Shown piece after piece: positions 1 to 9,283 of a stretch of 64,000 bases of DNA (within the stretch, counting starts at the first letter, position 1; every line of letters starts with the position of its first letter). The notes beneath the pieces are model-generated. The model was not told where the DNA came from, searched no databases, and worked only from the letters and a program-made list of their open reading frames with translations. The DNA is from Moraxellaceae bacterium (GTDB lineage: Bacteria > Pseudomonadota > Gammaproteobacteria > Pseudomonadales > Moraxellaceae), in contig JAUXVU010000023.1 of assembly GCA_030680295.1 (NCBI GenBank), forward strand, positions 248,001 to 312,000. The letters run 5' to 3'. The translations under genes and the position numbers were made by a program.

Positions 1-1139
1 ATCACAATGGCATCACCAAAATCACGCTGCCAAACCCTTGGGCTTAATTTTTCACCGTAAAATTTGCGAAAGTTACGTCGATAGGTTTCGTCTTGAAGCA
101 GTGCGTTACGCTCAACTTGGTCACGCAAATCCAGTGCCATCTCACCCGCACCAAACTCTTCAAAAAAAACCACATCAATACCGTCTGCATACACTGTAAA
201 AGGCGTTGGTAAAAACTGCCAACGGAAATTACCCCCCAGCCAATTAATCAACTTTGACACCAGTTGCGCCATTGGCCTCACCGTGACATTGCCTTTTAGC
301 TCAATCAAAGCAATTAGTGTCATTTTGAGCGGCTTGCGTACCAAACCCAAGGCCTGTTGTATGTATTCAAAAATCTGAAACGGATTGGCCGCATTTGGCG
401 CACCTTGATGAATACGATTGCGCTGACGCAAAACACTGTTTAGCCGACTCATCTCCCCAAAGCGCGCATAGGTACTAGGCAGACTTTTTGACCACTCACG
501 ATCACCGTCTATTTTGTCCCACTTCAAACGCATTGTAGATAGACCGAGAAAGCCAACATCTAAAGCTTCATTCAGGGTGCCAAGCATCTGCTGCATTTCA
601 GCTTCGGTTGGCTTTACGGCTCGGTCAGTAGCGCGGTGCAAACCTAACGTGGCAACTCGCAAATCGCTATGCCCTAAAAACGAAATTAGGTTAGGTCCCA
701 ACGGCTTTTTTTTTATGAAGTCTACCCACTGCGTGGGGGTAGACCACGACTTATGCTTTTGCAGAATCGGCAAGACTTTTTCGCGGGGAACGGTCTCCAC
801 GCGAGTAAAAATATCAGAGGCATCTTCCGCCTCACTACATACCATACTCAACGAGCAGCTACCGACGAGTGCCGTCGTTACACCGTGCCGCACTGACTCA
901 GACAAACTTGGTGACACAATCACTTCTGAATCGTAATGCGTGTGCATATCCATAAAACCGGGCATGACCCATTTGCCATTTGCATTAATGACACGCTTGG
1001 CAATGGTTTCATTTAAAGGAGCAGCACTTACGCGCTGTACACGCCCATTACTTATACCCAAATGACGAATGACTGCGGGCGCTCCAGTGCCATCAAAATA
1101 CAGGCCATTTTTTATAATAACATCATATATTTGGCTCAT
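1..1139 (-). CDS. Amidohydrolase, N-acyl-D-amino-acid deacylase type (3' part missing)
   Basis: The reading frame starts with ATG at 1139 and runs off the left edge, so about 379 N-terminal residues are visible. It opens with a typical amidohydrolase N-terminus (IIKNGLYFDGTGAP), then PGFMDMHTHYD at about residues 60-70, the HxH metal-binding motif of the superfamily. VRHGVTTALVGSCS follows, resembling the D-aminoacylase group rather than dihydroorotases or ureases. The enzyme would hydrolyse an N-acyl or cyclic amide; the substrate is unknown. No signal peptide is seen, so it is probably cytoplasmic. It is transcribed away from the metallo-beta-lactamase lipoprotein, leaving about 200 bases between them. 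Family is fairly sure, substrate is not. Confidence 0.8.
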   Translation of the reverse strand, partial: MSQIYDVIIKNGLYFDGTGAPAVIRHLGISNGRVQRVSAAPLNETIAKRVINANGKWVMPGFMDMHTHYDSEVIVSPSLSESVRHGVTTALVGSCSLSMVCSEAEDASDIFTRVETVPREKVLPILQKHKSWSTPTQWVDFIKKKPLGPNLISFLGHSDLRVATLGLHRATDRAVKPTEAEMQQMLGTLNEALDVGFLGLSTMRLKWDKIDGDREWSKSLPSTYARFGEMSRLNSVLRQRNRIHQGAPNAANPFQIFEYIQQALGLVRKPLKMTLIALIELKGNVTVRPMAQLVSKLINWLGGNFRWQFLPTPFTVYADGIDVVFFEEFGAGEMALDLRDQVERNALLQDETYRRNFRKFYGEKLSPRVWQRDFGDAIV

Positions 1140-1299
1140 TTGAGACGCTCTCTATTGTTGTTTTTTTGAGCAAAAATGGGAAGGCAATGTGTCGCAGAAC
1201 TGGTACATCAAGGATGGTCATACCTAATCACTCGCCATCGCGATAAATCCGACAAATGATTGATTTGCTGTTTATGCCATAACAAAATCGACAAGGGAA

Positions 1300-1318
1300 C
1301 TTGTTTAATGTAAACAAG
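1300..1318. terminator. Small perfect stem-loop after the MBL lipoprotein gene
   Basis: CTTGTTTA and TAAACAAG form perfect 8-base arms around a 3-base loop, 18 bases past the stop codon of the leftward MBL gene. There is no strong U-run on the minus strand, so it may be a weak terminator or 3' mRNA stem. The rest of the 1140-1336 gap holds no recognisable gene. Confidence 0.3.
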
Positions 1319-1336
1319 CTCGCCTTTTCTCACGAT

Positions 1337-2584
1337 TCAACGGCCACAGCTGCGTCCTACTACTGGCTCACGCCAGCGTGCATCCGCCACATTAAAACTG
1401 CGCACCTTCATATAGTCTTGTGGATCACGCAGATAATCCTGCTCAGGAGGAATAGGTAACGTGGCTAACTCCGCCGTCCACTGCGCTTCATAGGATGTCG
1501 CTCCGCCACCAATAATGGGCAACCATGCATCATGGTGATTTGGAATAAACAAACGAGGTTGGGCTGCACGAACATAGGCCAAAGCATCACGATACGCTGA
1601 GGTCAACATGCCAAAACCAACAATGGCACCTATTTGCACATCAACACAGCCAGGTAAGTTAGCAAACGCTTGCTGAATGGCTTCCGAGTCCGGATCACCA
1701 TCGCGCATTTCACCCGTGGAGTCATGCCACAACAAACTAAAATCACCCACACGGAATTGATAGGCCCAAGTACCGCCTTCAGGCTCACCACCAATTCCAT
1801 CTTCTGGTAAAGACTGAATAAAGGTCAGTATTTCCTGTGGGTCGGTATTCAGGTTTAGTAAAAACGGCAGTACTTGCGGTACGTACACCAGCGGCGTACC
1901 CCCCATCAGCAAGTCCATGGGGTCAGCAGCCGAATGGGTGTGTTTGATAATGTTGACTGCTGGCAAATCCGCAAAAATTTTGACGGGAAATATTGACCCG
2001 GTTGGGTGATCATCGGCTAAGCCTAAACGTAAGCAACTAAAGGTCGTGTTGGCCGCGTTTTGTCCAACTTTTCGTCGTGCTGTATCACACACACTACTGC
2101 CGGCAACCAACACCGCACCGGTGCGGCTGGCGACATATCCGGCATCGGCAGCATGATCAAAATGACCATGACCAATAAAAATCGCTTCTGGCTTTAGTGC
2201 GACTAAGTCATCACGTGTAATAGGCACATAATTTTTATGGATGCCCACGACTTCCCAAGCATCAAGTAAAACCAAGTGCCCGCCAATAGAAGCAATAAAG
2301 CTGGAAACGCCATACCACCAAATCTTCACTTGATTCGGGTTGGTGCTATCAGGACCCAATAAACGTAATCTGGCATCAGCGACTTCAGGAGAGATTTGTT
2401 GTTTGGCTTGTGGTTGCCAAGTTTCGACGGTAGCGTCGGCATGGCGAGCAGAGGCGCTAGGCGATTTAGCTTTATCGCTATCACCGCAAGCAAAAAGAAT
2501 GACGGCGCTTAGTAGCAAAACCAGTGGTTTAATAACGGTCATGATGTGCTCAATAGTTCTTATTATGGAACTATTGTAACGCAT
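1337..2584 (-). CDS. MBL-fold metallo-hydrolase lipoprotein
   Basis: A 415-residue protein with a lipoprotein signal (LLLSAVILFAC, Cys as lipidation site) and the metallo-beta-lactamase metal motif HGHFDH at about residues 137-142. Further His/Asp residues (HTHSAADP, HDSTGEM, IPNHHDAW) can complete a two-metal site. It would be an outer- or inner-membrane-anchored hydrolase facing the periplasm; substrate unknown. Start choice: ATG at 2584 follows GGAG and overlaps the upstream DUF411 stop as TAATG, implying coupled translation. ATG at 2542 (MTVIKPLV) would give a more ordinary signal peptide and is the main alternative. It forms a two-gene unit with the DUF411 gene. Confidence 0.8.
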   Translation of the reverse strand: MRYNSSIIRTIEHIMTVIKPLVLLLSAVILFACGDSDKAKSPSASARHADATVETWQPQAKQQISPEVADARLRLLGPDSTNPNQVKIWWYGVSSFIASIGGHLVLLDAWEVVGIHKNYVPITRDDLVALKPEAIFIGHGHFDHAADAGYVASRTGAVLVAGSSVCDTARRKVGQNAANTTFSCLRLGLADDHPTGSIFPVKIFADLPAVNIIKHTHSAADPMDLLMGGTPLVYVPQVLPFLLNLNTDPQEILTFIQSLPEDGIGGEPEGGTWAYQFRVGDFSLLWHDSTGEMRDGDPDSEAIQQAFANLPGCVDVQIGAIVGFGMLTSAYRDALAYVRAAQPRLFIPNHHDAWLPIIGGGATSYEAQWTAELATLPIPPEQDYLRDPQDYMKVRSFNVADARWREPVVGRSCGR

Positions 2585-3102
2585 TATTCTCCGTGACTGG
2601 CAAACACCGATGCGCCATTACGATCAAATATTAAGGTGTCATACGGCACACGTTTATCATCCATTTCCATGCCAGGTGAACCTATCGGCATGCCAGGTAC
2701 AGCAAGCCCTAATGCATCGGGTTGTGCTTCCAATAAACGCTTAATTTCTGACGCGGCCACATGGCCCTCAATCACATAATCACCGACAGTTGCGGTATGA
2801 CAGGATGCCAGCTGACGCGGCACACCCAGCAGTGACTTCACAGCATTCATGTCATCACGGTCATGCACATCCACGACAAAGCCTTCGGCTTCCAAATGGT
2901 CTACCCAGTCGGCACAGCAGCCACAGGTGGGGCTTTTATACACAACAACGTTTCCAACAGAGTTGGGAGTAGCCAATAACGTGCCTTGCTGCTCTGGCAC
3001 TAGCGGTTGTGCATGATTTTTCGACAGCAAAAGCACAGCTGCACCGCTAAGAGCAAGCACTATAAGACCGATAAGCCCATATCTAACCAATGGTCGGGTC
3101 AT
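2584..3102 (-). CDS. DUF411 family metal-binding protein
   Basis: 172 residues. An N-terminal hydrophobic segment (LIGLIVLALSGAAVLLL) suggests a membrane anchor or uncleaved signal. The DUF411 core begins with VVVYKSPTCGCCADWVDHL, containing the CxCC cluster, followed by the conserved GVPRQLASCHTA and GLAVPGMPIGSPGME segments. DUF411 proteins often lie in copper or heavy-metal loci and are thought to bind metal; no enzymatic activity is established. It overlaps the downstream MBL lipoprotein by one base and probably shares its transcript. No copper ATPase or oxidase is adjacent, so a metal-resistance role here is only inferred. Confidence 0.85.
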   Translation of the reverse strand: MTRPLVRYGLIGLIVLALSGAAVLLLSKNHAQPLVPEQQGTLLATPNSVGNVVVYKSPTCGCCADWVDHLEAEGFVVDVHDRDDMNAVKSLLGVPRQLASCHTATVGDYVIEGHVAASEIKRLLEAQPDALGLAVPGMPIGSPGMEMDDKRVPYDTLIFDRNGASVFASHGE

Positions 3103-3142
3103 ACTATTGTTGCCTCATGGTTATATTCGCCAATAAAATTTT

Positions 3143-3592
3143 CTAGAACCTTAAAATTTTGGAAATCGGCTTTAAAAATCCAATGGTATGTCTAATATCC
3201 ACAAGCCCCGCCTTAAACTCAAGTAAGTCCTCACTGATACCATCAACTTTATTGTTGAGGTTATCGACCTGTTCTGGAATTCGATCCATACGATGCACTG
3301 TTTGCATAATACGATAGGCCATCACTAAGAACTCTAATACAGCTCTAACAACTGCAAATGCAATTAATAAACCGATTGGCGTGATGACTAACAGCATCAC
3401 CAACCCAATGAGATTGGAAAACCAGAATGCCACAATGTTAATGACTGCAAAAACTAAAATGACACCAAGCAGTAGTAATACATAAAAAACAGGTAACAGT
3501 TGCATCGTTAGATAACGCTCAAAATGCAGATCTGCGATCGAAGACAAAAAATTTCGAGTATCTAAACGGAGGGGTGTTGAATGCAAAAACAT
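3143..3592 (-). CDS. DUF4282-like small membrane protein
   Basis: 149 residues. The N-terminal stretch FLSSIADLHFERYLTMQLLPVFY resembles the DUF4282 entry segment, which supports the first ATG (3592) over the internal ATG at 3505. Two hydrophobic segments follow (about residues 34-55 and 60-85), then RAVLEFLVMAYRI, similar to the conserved end of DUF4282. The C-terminal third (VDNLNNKVDGISEDLLEFKAG) looks like a short amphipathic or coiled-coil region on the cytoplasmic side. Function is unknown. It lies 40 bases upstream of the DUF411 gene in the same direction. Confidence 0.55.
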   Translation of the reverse strand: MFLHSTPLRLDTRNFLSSIADLHFERYLTMQLLPVFYVLLLLGVILVFAVINIVAFWFSNLIGLVMLLVITPIGLLIAFAVVRAVLEFLVMAYRIMQTVHRMDRIPEQVDNLNNKVDGISEDLLEFKAGLVDIRHTIGFLKPISKILRF

Positions 3593-3653
3593 GAGCTAGA
3601 GCCTCGGACTATCATGAAGTATCCGATTGTATACCAGCGGCGAGGGAAGCCTA

Positions 3654-4277
3654 TTAATTTGACTTAAAAATCTTTCTTCCTACAAATTGAGTCCGAATAA
3701 ACTGCACAATTTCTTGATGTACAAGCGGTCGCTTAGCTGGATCTTCAATTACATCTAGCGCACGATAAAACATGTAATAGCTAATACTTAAAGTACAAGC
3801 AAATAATGTACTTTCAGCATCATCAGCGACTACACCCAAGAGCCTAACTTGCTTGCTACTTTCGCGAGCAATACTCGATAACATTGCTTGCAAAACACCT
3901 CGCATAGGTGACTCTAGGCTGTGAAGCTCACGCAAACCAACCACAATCAGACCCGTATTTGCTTGCACAAAATCCAAGTAAAAAGCTGTGGCGCCTTCAG
4001 TTGCATCCGCACGCGTAGAGGCTTGTAGTCTAATGTCCTTCATCTTAGTCATGATTTGACTAGCAACTTGTTCAGCCGCTGCTTGCGCTAACTCATCCAG
4101 AGAGCTGAAATGACGATAAAACGTATTATGATTCAGCTCCGCTTCACGCGCCAACTCTCTAATTCCAAGTGATAACAATGCTTTACCATTGCGCGCTGCC
4201 AATGCTAATGCCGCATCAATAAGTCGCTGTCGCCCGTGAATTGAGGATGTGTCTTCCGCTAAATCAGATTCTTTCAT
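3654..4277 (-). CDS. TetR-family transcriptional regulator
   Basis: About 207 residues from ATG 4277 (MKESDLAED). An earlier ATG at 4400 would run through the divergent promoter and is unlikely. The N-terminal HTH is clear: RQRLIDAALALAARNG, then LGIRELAREAELNHNTFYRHF at about residues 37-57. The C-terminal ligand domain is divergent, as usual. The gene is divergent from the solute-binding protein gene and shares a 93-base intergenic region with a promoter and an inverted repeat, so it probably represses itself and that gene. The inducer is unknown; an acyl or ester compound would fit the neighbours. Confidence 0.85.
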   Translation of the reverse strand: MKESDLAEDTSSIHGRQRLIDAALALAARNGKALLSLGIRELAREAELNHNTFYRHFSSLDELAQAAAEQVASQIMTKMKDIRLQASTRADATEGATAFYLDFVQANTGLIVVGLRELHSLESPMRGVLQAMLSSIARESSKQVRLLGVVADDAESTLFACTLSISYYMFYRALDVIEDPAKRPLVHQEIVQFIRTQFVGRKIFKSN

Positions 4278-4308
4278 CGCTTTTTTAACCTTAAAATTTG
4301 GCACTCTG

Positions 4309-4355
4309 TTGACCCAATGTATCCAACTGTATACTGTCTGGCAATTGGCATACAG
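4309..4355. promoter_or_regulatory. Divergent promoter region with TetR-type inverted repeat
   Basis: TTGACC (4309-4314) and TATACT (4330-4335) resemble a sigma-70 promoter for the rightward gene, with a short 15-base spacer. CTGTATAC (4327-4334) and GCATACAG (4348-4355) form an inverted repeat matching at 7 of 8 positions and overlap the -10 region. This is where an autoregulating TetR repressor would bind. The placement is seen; the function is inferred. Confidence 0.45.
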
Positions 4356-4370
4356 CCGCAGGATAGCATT

Positions 4371-5492
4371 ATGAAAACCATTCACTTGAAAAGATTGCAC
4401 TTAGCCTTTGGCTTTTTATTGGTCTTAGCAGCGCCGATCTCTCATGGAAATACTGTTGGCTTCCAAGGCATCAACGTCAGTATTCCAACGTCAAAGAATT
4501 TTTCCGAAGCTACCGGCATGAAGCCACTCGAGAAAACATTAAAAATTCGCGCCTGTATCTACGACCCCATCGGCGCTAGCGGGCCAATTAGTCAGTATGC
4601 AAAGGACATTGTACTAGAGGCTAAGCGATGGAATGTTGATTTAACCATTCGCAGCTTTACAGATGAGCGAGTTGCTGCAGACGAGTTTAAAGCCGGTATC
4701 TGCGATGCGGTTGCTGTTACAACATTACGTGCAAAGCAGTTTAATAATTTTGTTGGAAGCTTTGATGCCGTCGGCAACTTCAGTAATTACGACCAAATGA
4801 AAACGGCACTACGGCTCGTACATTCTAATCCTCAAATCACCCCACTTTTAATCAACGGCGACTATCAAGTGGGTGGTCTTATTCCCTTGGGTGCCGTGTA
4901 TATCATGGTGCGTGACCGAAAGATTGACTCCATTGAGAAAGCCGCTGGTAAAAAAGTCGCTGTCATGGAGTGGGATCGAATGCAGGCCAAAATGGTGCAG
5001 CAGCTTGGCGCGCAGCCAGTTGCCTCAGACATTACAAATTTTGGCACCAAATTTAATAATGGCATTGTAGATATTATCGCTGCACCTGCGCTCGCTTTTT
5101 ATCCGTTGGAACTTTATCGCGGAGTTAGCGATAAAGGCGGCATATATGACATTCCTCTAGCCATGATGACGGCCAGCATTGTCTTTCATCGTGAGCGATT
5201 CCTTAAAGAAATCCCAGACCTTGACGAACGCTTAAGCAAAATTCGTGCATTTGTTCTCAATTACATTGATACCGGATTTGATGTCATCCAACGAATCGAT
5301 GAAAGCATTGAAAAGCGATTTTGGTTGCCGTTGGGTCAAGGTGAGAGGGATAAATATTTTCGTATGATGCGTGATGCGCGCCTACAAATGACAAAAGAAG
5401 GTTATTACGATTCACGCATGATGGGCATTCTTAAGCGTGTTCGTTGCCGCCATGAACCTACACATTATGAGTGCTCAACAAATGACGAATAA
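4371..5492 (+). CDS. Periplasmic putative solute-binding protein (paralogue 1)
   Basis: 373 residues from ATG 4371, chosen because it gives a clean signal peptide (MKTIHLKRLHLAFGFLLVLA...ISHG). The mature protein keeps long stretches in common with the protein at 52759-53763, including CxYDPxGA, YTDERVAA/FTDERVAA, PLGAxYxMVRDR, AAGKKxAV, PVASDITNF and VDIIAAP. It resembles PhnD/TRAP-type periplasmic binding proteins and probably belongs to the 'putative solute-binding protein' (DUF6091-like) group. Cysteines near both ends are shared with the paralogue. No permease or ATPase gene is adjacent. The last codons overlap the start of the CocE-type hydrolase, so both are likely translated together. 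Ligand unknown. Confidence 0.75.
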   Translation: MKTIHLKRLHLAFGFLLVLAAPISHGNTVGFQGINVSIPTSKNFSEATGMKPLEKTLKIRACIYDPIGASGPISQYAKDIVLEAKRWNVDLTIRSFTDERVAADEFKAGICDAVAVTTLRAKQFNNFVGSFDAVGNFSNYDQMKTALRLVHSNPQITPLLINGDYQVGGLIPLGAVYIMVRDRKIDSIEKAAGKKVAVMEWDRMQAKMVQQLGAQPVASDITNFGTKFNNGIVDIIAAPALAFYPLELYRGVSDKGGIYDIPLAMMTASIVFHRERFLKEIPDLDERLSKIRAFVLNYIDTGFDVIQRIDESIEKRFWLPLGQGERDKYFRMMRDARLQMTKEGYYDSRMMGILKRVRCRHEPTHYECSTNDE

Positions 5493-7431
5493 TCATCTGT
5501 TATGGAAAAAATGCAATTTTATAGCATGCTTTTTTGCCATCACTTTACAAGCCAGTTGCATGAGTGACAGCAGCGAAAAAGACAACCAATCTGCTAGACA
5601 AGGTACGAATGGTCAATCTTGGACAACATTAGGCAATCGAGAACTACCTAGCGTTGTATCGACTAGCTCACCGAAAGCATCCTCACAAAAATGGCAAGAC
5701 TATAATCCGACACCCTCATTTTTAAAGTCCATCACACAGGACAATATCAGCCTAACCATGGACGATGGCGTCAAAATCTCACTCAGTGTAGGCCAGCCTT
5801 TGGATAACAATGGTAAGCCACTCAATGAGCCAACTCCAACCATCGTTACATTCACTCCATATAACAAAAATGCAGGTGGTGACCTTCTGCCAGGCACAGG
5901 CATTAACCCCACATTCTTATTCCAAGGCTATAACCATGTAGTAATAGATGTAAGAGGAACCGGACGGTCTGGTGGTGGTTGGGACCCGTTTAGTGCAAGA
6001 GAACAAGCAGATTACTCTCAAGTTCTAGACTGGATCGTGTCACAGCCATGGAGTAATGGCACGATTGGCCTCTACGGTATATCAGCAACGGCCACAGCGG
6101 GCCTACTTGCTGCAAGCTCGGGTCACCCATCAGTCAAGGCCGTTTTTTCTATCGTTCCACATGGTGACATTTATCGCGACGTGGTCTTTGTGGGTGGTCA
6201 AGCCAGCATTGCTTTTCTGCCTGCTTGGATGAGTGCTGTTACTGCCCTATCGATTGTAAACCCTACGTTTTACGAACAACCTGAGCAATTTGCGACCGCT
6301 GTTCTCCAGCACATACTCGGATTAAATGATTTTCTAATTCCGCGCACAGCGGGGGTTTTGCTAGAGCAATCAGAAACTGCTTACGACAATGAATACTGGA
6401 AAACGAAAGCCCCTTTGGAGTTCGCAACTCGTAATAAGGCGCCAACATTTATTGTAGGCGGGCTCTTTGATATTTTTCAGCGCAGTGAGCCACTTAATTA
6501 TGAAGCACTGAAGCAACATACAACGGCCAAGCTTTTAATTGGGCCATGGCATCATTTACAAGCTGCCGCAGGAGAAGGTTTGCCAACACAAAACATACCT
6601 GCATTAGATCATATTGCCTTAATGTGGTTTGACCGTTATCTCAAATTAGAACCCAATGGTGCTGAAAGCCTACCAAATGTAACCCAGTGGGTTTGGGGAC
6701 AAGAAAGCTATACTACAAGCAGTGATTGGCCACACCCCAGTGCAAAGGCATTACGGTTATTTTTGCACGACAATGGCTCGTTAATGCGCAGTAAAGCACC
6801 AGCAGCATCAACACCTACAACGGTTTTACAACAACCAATTAATGGTATTTGCTCTCAAAGTAGCTTACAAATTTCATTAGGGTTAGTGGGGTATGCACCA
6901 CTGCCCTGTTGGTATGAAGACAACCTTGCTCAGGCCTTAGAAGCCACATTTGACAGCCCAATACTAGATGAGGACATTTACATCAATGGGCCTATACAAG
7001 CCGACATTTGGGTATCTACTACAGCATTAAATGCTGGTCTCGTTGTTCGCCTATCTGACTTACAGCCCAATGGCATTGCTCGTGCACTGACAAGTGGCAT
7101 TCAAACAGCATCGCTACGCGCCGTCGATGAACGTAAATCACGCTATCTTAACGGTGAAATGATTCAACCTTGGCACCCTTTCACTCGTGAAACTGTTCAG
7201 CCTTTAAAACAAAATGAGGTCGTTAAGGTTTCGGTTGAAATATTTCCTACCAGTGCATTAGTTAAAAAAGGACATCAACTACGTATTTCTGTCGGAGCAA
7301 GTAACTTCCCATTTGCAGCGATGCCTTTGCCTAGTCTTGCTCAGTCTGCACTTGGGGTGCTCAGTATTCATACGACGGATATAGAAACTTCAAGCATAGT
7401 GCTTCCAATCGTGCCCGTATCCGAGTTGTAG
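5482..7431 (+). CDS. CocE/NonD-family hydrolase, probable lipoprotein
   Basis: 649 residues from ATG 5482, which overlaps the preceding stop; ATGs at 5437 and 5467 are alternatives. The N-terminus has a basic start, hydrophobic run and Cys (CFFAITLQASC), suggesting a lipoprotein although the lipobox is weak. The catalytic alpha/beta-hydrolase part shows DVRGTGRSGG and GLYGISATAT, where Ser in GISAT is the likely nucleophile of the X-Pro dipeptidyl-peptidase (S15)/CocE family. The C-terminal half looks like the jelly-roll PepX_C domain (VSVEIFPTSALVKKGHQLRI). The usual GxSYxG is altered. It would cleave an ester or amide outside the cytoplasm. Substrate unknown; coupling to the solute-binding gene suggests uptake or sensing of a product. 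Confidence 0.8.
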   Translation: MTNNHLLWKKCNFIACFFAITLQASCMSDSSEKDNQSARQGTNGQSWTTLGNRELPSVVSTSSPKASSQKWQDYNPTPSFLKSITQDNISLTMDDGVKISLSVGQPLDNNGKPLNEPTPTIVTFTPYNKNAGGDLLPGTGINPTFLFQGYNHVVIDVRGTGRSGGGWDPFSAREQADYSQVLDWIVSQPWSNGTIGLYGISATATAGLLAASSGHPSVKAVFSIVPHGDIYRDVVFVGGQASIAFLPAWMSAVTALSIVNPTFYEQPEQFATAVLQHILGLNDFLIPRTAGVLLEQSETAYDNEYWKTKAPLEFATRNKAPTFIVGGLFDIFQRSEPLNYEALKQHTTAKLLIGPWHHLQAAAGEGLPTQNIPALDHIALMWFDRYLKLEPNGAESLPNVTQWVWGQESYTTSSDWPHPSAKALRLFLHDNGSLMRSKAPAASTPTTVLQQPINGICSQSSLQISLGLVGYAPLPCWYEDNLAQALEATFDSPILDEDIYINGPIQADIWVSTTALNAGLVVRLSDLQPNGIARALTSGIQTASLRAVDERKSRYLNGEMIQPWHPFTRETVQPLKQNEVVKVSVEIFPTSALVKKGHQLRISVGASNFPFAAMPLPSLAQSALGVLSIHTTDIETSSIVLPIVPVSEL

Positions 7432-7441
7432 TGCCTTGCTT

Positions 7442-8353
7442 TTAGTCGTTTTCTACCTTTTCCAAATGTACAGGCTTTAAGGCATCAATTGCATAAACGC
7501 CACTTGGATAAGACCGATTAATTGCATCATCCACAGCAAAAGGATAAGGACCAAAAGCGACTTGTCGTCGCAGTGTGTTTAGCGCCTTTAAGCTAGACAA
7601 TATGGTTTTTACCAACACCGGATTGGGTGCCGTAGCACCAATTGCCGCCAAAAATCGAGAGTCGTCTGCAAAAAAGCTGTAGACCACAGGGCCAACCATA
7701 CCTTGCATGGCAGATGGCACCCAGCCCTTCAAAATCGCTAATGTTGCCTCTGCGACACGCTGATTAGCGGGCGCATAAACAAATACTTTGCTGCAATACA
7801 GATCAACCCATTCATCGAAAGCAGTCTTCGTAGTGGGCAACTCAACCATCCCCATACGACGGCCAATTTCTATCCAGAAATTAAACCATGCCAATTGCTC
7901 ATGGGCTGTAAACGGCCTAGGTCCGAACTGTAGCGACCAGCGGATGGGAAAATCGATAAAAGTCCACAAAACAAACAGAAAGTCATCATTGGCAATTTTA
8001 TAGTGGGCATGGGTTTTGTTCATACGTGCTAAGGCAGCACTGCCAATTGGGCCATCCCAACCACCATCCATAAAGTGCGCAATCAATAATCGCGTATCGT
8101 CATAACGCTTTTGACCATGCTTGGCAAATTCGCCGGTACGATCCAGCAACCCAGACACTGTTGCACTACCGTAGGTATAAAAAAGTGCAATTTCTAACGA
8201 TCGGGTAATGTCCCAAGCAAACTCATATTGCACCAATAACTGCACAATACGCTGGCAGTCATTAACCGCATCTAACGCTGCAATTTCTGCTTTTACCGCC
8301 GGGTTATGCATAAACCCTAAGTGTTTTTGATAGTTTACTTGCACATTAGACAT
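7442..8353 (-). CDS. Oxygenase of the MpaB/rubber-oxygenase-like (DUF2236) family
   Basis: 303 residues. The family pattern is visible: RYDDTRLLIAHFMDGG, LARMNKTHAHYKIANDDFLF with a conserved His, RWSLQFGPRPFTAHEQLAWFNFW, then IGRRMGMVELP. DUF2236/MpaB proteins include haem-dependent oxygenases acting on polyisoprene or prenyl chains, but most members are uncharacterised. No signal peptide is seen. It lies 67 bases downstream of the SDR gene in the same direction and is probably the third gene of a BVMO-SDR-MpaB unit. A role in oxidising a hydrophobic substrate is inferred from that company. Confidence 0.75.
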   Translation of the reverse strand: MSNVQVNYQKHLGFMHNPAVKAEIAALDAVNDCQRIVQLLVQYEFAWDITRSLEIALFYTYGSATVSGLLDRTGEFAKHGQKRYDDTRLLIAHFMDGGWDGPIGSAALARMNKTHAHYKIANDDFLFVLWTFIDFPIRWSLQFGPRPFTAHEQLAWFNFWIEIGRRMGMVELPTTKTAFDEWVDLYCSKVFVYAPANQRVAEATLAILKGWVPSAMQGMVGPVVYSFFADDSRFLAAIGATAPNPVLVKTILSSLKALNTLRRQVAFGPYPFAVDDAINRSYPSGVYAIDALKPVHLEKVEND

Positions 8354-8420
8354 AGCTCACCACCGACATAACAAAAGTTAGGTTTTATGGTAGGTGTCGG
8401 TCACTATTCAGACAATGCAC

Positions 8421-9269
8421 TTAAAGTGACTTTGTCTTCACCGCTAGTTGATTGATACGATTTTCGTATCCAGCATGTGCAACTCGGTCTAACTTACTCA
8501 AGATTCGGTCATCACCAATTAAACGGCGGCCACGTTGCTGTAACCACGCCGGAATCAAGGTGTAGGCACTGTGAGCCGCTTGCAGATAATCAGGCACTGC
8601 CACCATCAAACGTGGCTTTTGTAAGGCTGCCACCACGGCATTGGCCACTTGTGCCGGTGTCACCGATGGAATGATATTCGCGGCTTCTTCCGTGCCCGCA
8701 GTCAGCTCTGTCAGTACCTTTGACGGCATAATGCAACTGAACTCCACCCCACTGTCACGGTATTCACCGGCCACCGCTTCCGTCATACCCACTACCGCAA
8801 ACTTAGTACCGCAATAAATAGCTGATCCTGGTAAAGCAAATCGCCCGGCCAGCGAGGCAATATTGACGATATGTCCGCTGCTGCGTTGTAACAGTCCGGG
8901 CAGTGCTACTTGCATACCATGAATCACACCACGGAAATTAATATCAATTTGTGCGTCGGCCAATGCGGGGGCTTCATCCAAAAAATAACCCATGGGCATA
9001 ATCCCGGCATTGTTAATCAGTCCATAAAGTGGGCCTAACGCCGCTTCAGTTTCTGCCACAAACTCAGCAAATGATGAACGATCACGAACATCTAAATGCG
9101 CTGCGTAAGCACCGATGCGCTTGGCTTCCTGTTGTGCCAAGGCCACATCAATGTCGCCAATGCTCACTTTGGCACCCTGTGCCATCAGCGATTCAGCAAT
9201 AGCCAAACCAATGCCACGACCACCACCGGTAATGGCAATCACTTTGCCGCTTAATGAGATTTTTGACAT
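8421..9269 (-). CDS. Short-chain dehydrogenase/reductase
   Basis: 282 residues, a classical SDR. The Rossmann cofactor motif TGGGRGIG is at about residues 14-21, NNAGI at about 86-90, and the catalytic pair is in YCGTK (Tyr and Lys), preceded by NIASLAG. An acidic residue after the second strand (IGDID) favours NAD. The C-terminus is extended by about 35 residues (LIPAWLQQRGRRLIGDD), as in SDRs found next to flavin monooxygenases. It starts 14 bases after the monooxygenase stop, so the two are co-transcribed. Likely reaction: oxidation of an alcohol to the ketone used by the monooxygenase, or the reverse. Substrate not determinable. Confidence 0.85.
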   Translation of the reverse strand: MSKISLSGKVIAITGGGRGIGLAIAESLMAQGAKVSIGDIDVALAQQEAKRIGAYAAHLDVRDRSSFAEFVAETEAALGPLYGLINNAGIMPMGYFLDEAPALADAQIDINFRGVIHGMQVALPGLLQRSSGHIVNIASLAGRFALPGSAIYCGTKFAVVGMTEAVAGEYRDSGVEFSCIMPSKVLTELTAGTEEAANIIPSVTPAQVANAVVAALQKPRLMVAVPDYLQAAHSAYTLIPAWLQQRGRRLIGDDRILSKLDRVAHAGYENRINQLAVKTKSL

Positions 9270-9283
9270 TCCCTGCTCCCGGC

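Noticed and set aside
514-936. Open frame of 140 codons on the plus strand
   Set aside because: It is the antisense of the amidohydrolase frame, which runs from 1139 to the window edge with clear family motifs; the plus-strand product has no family-like features.
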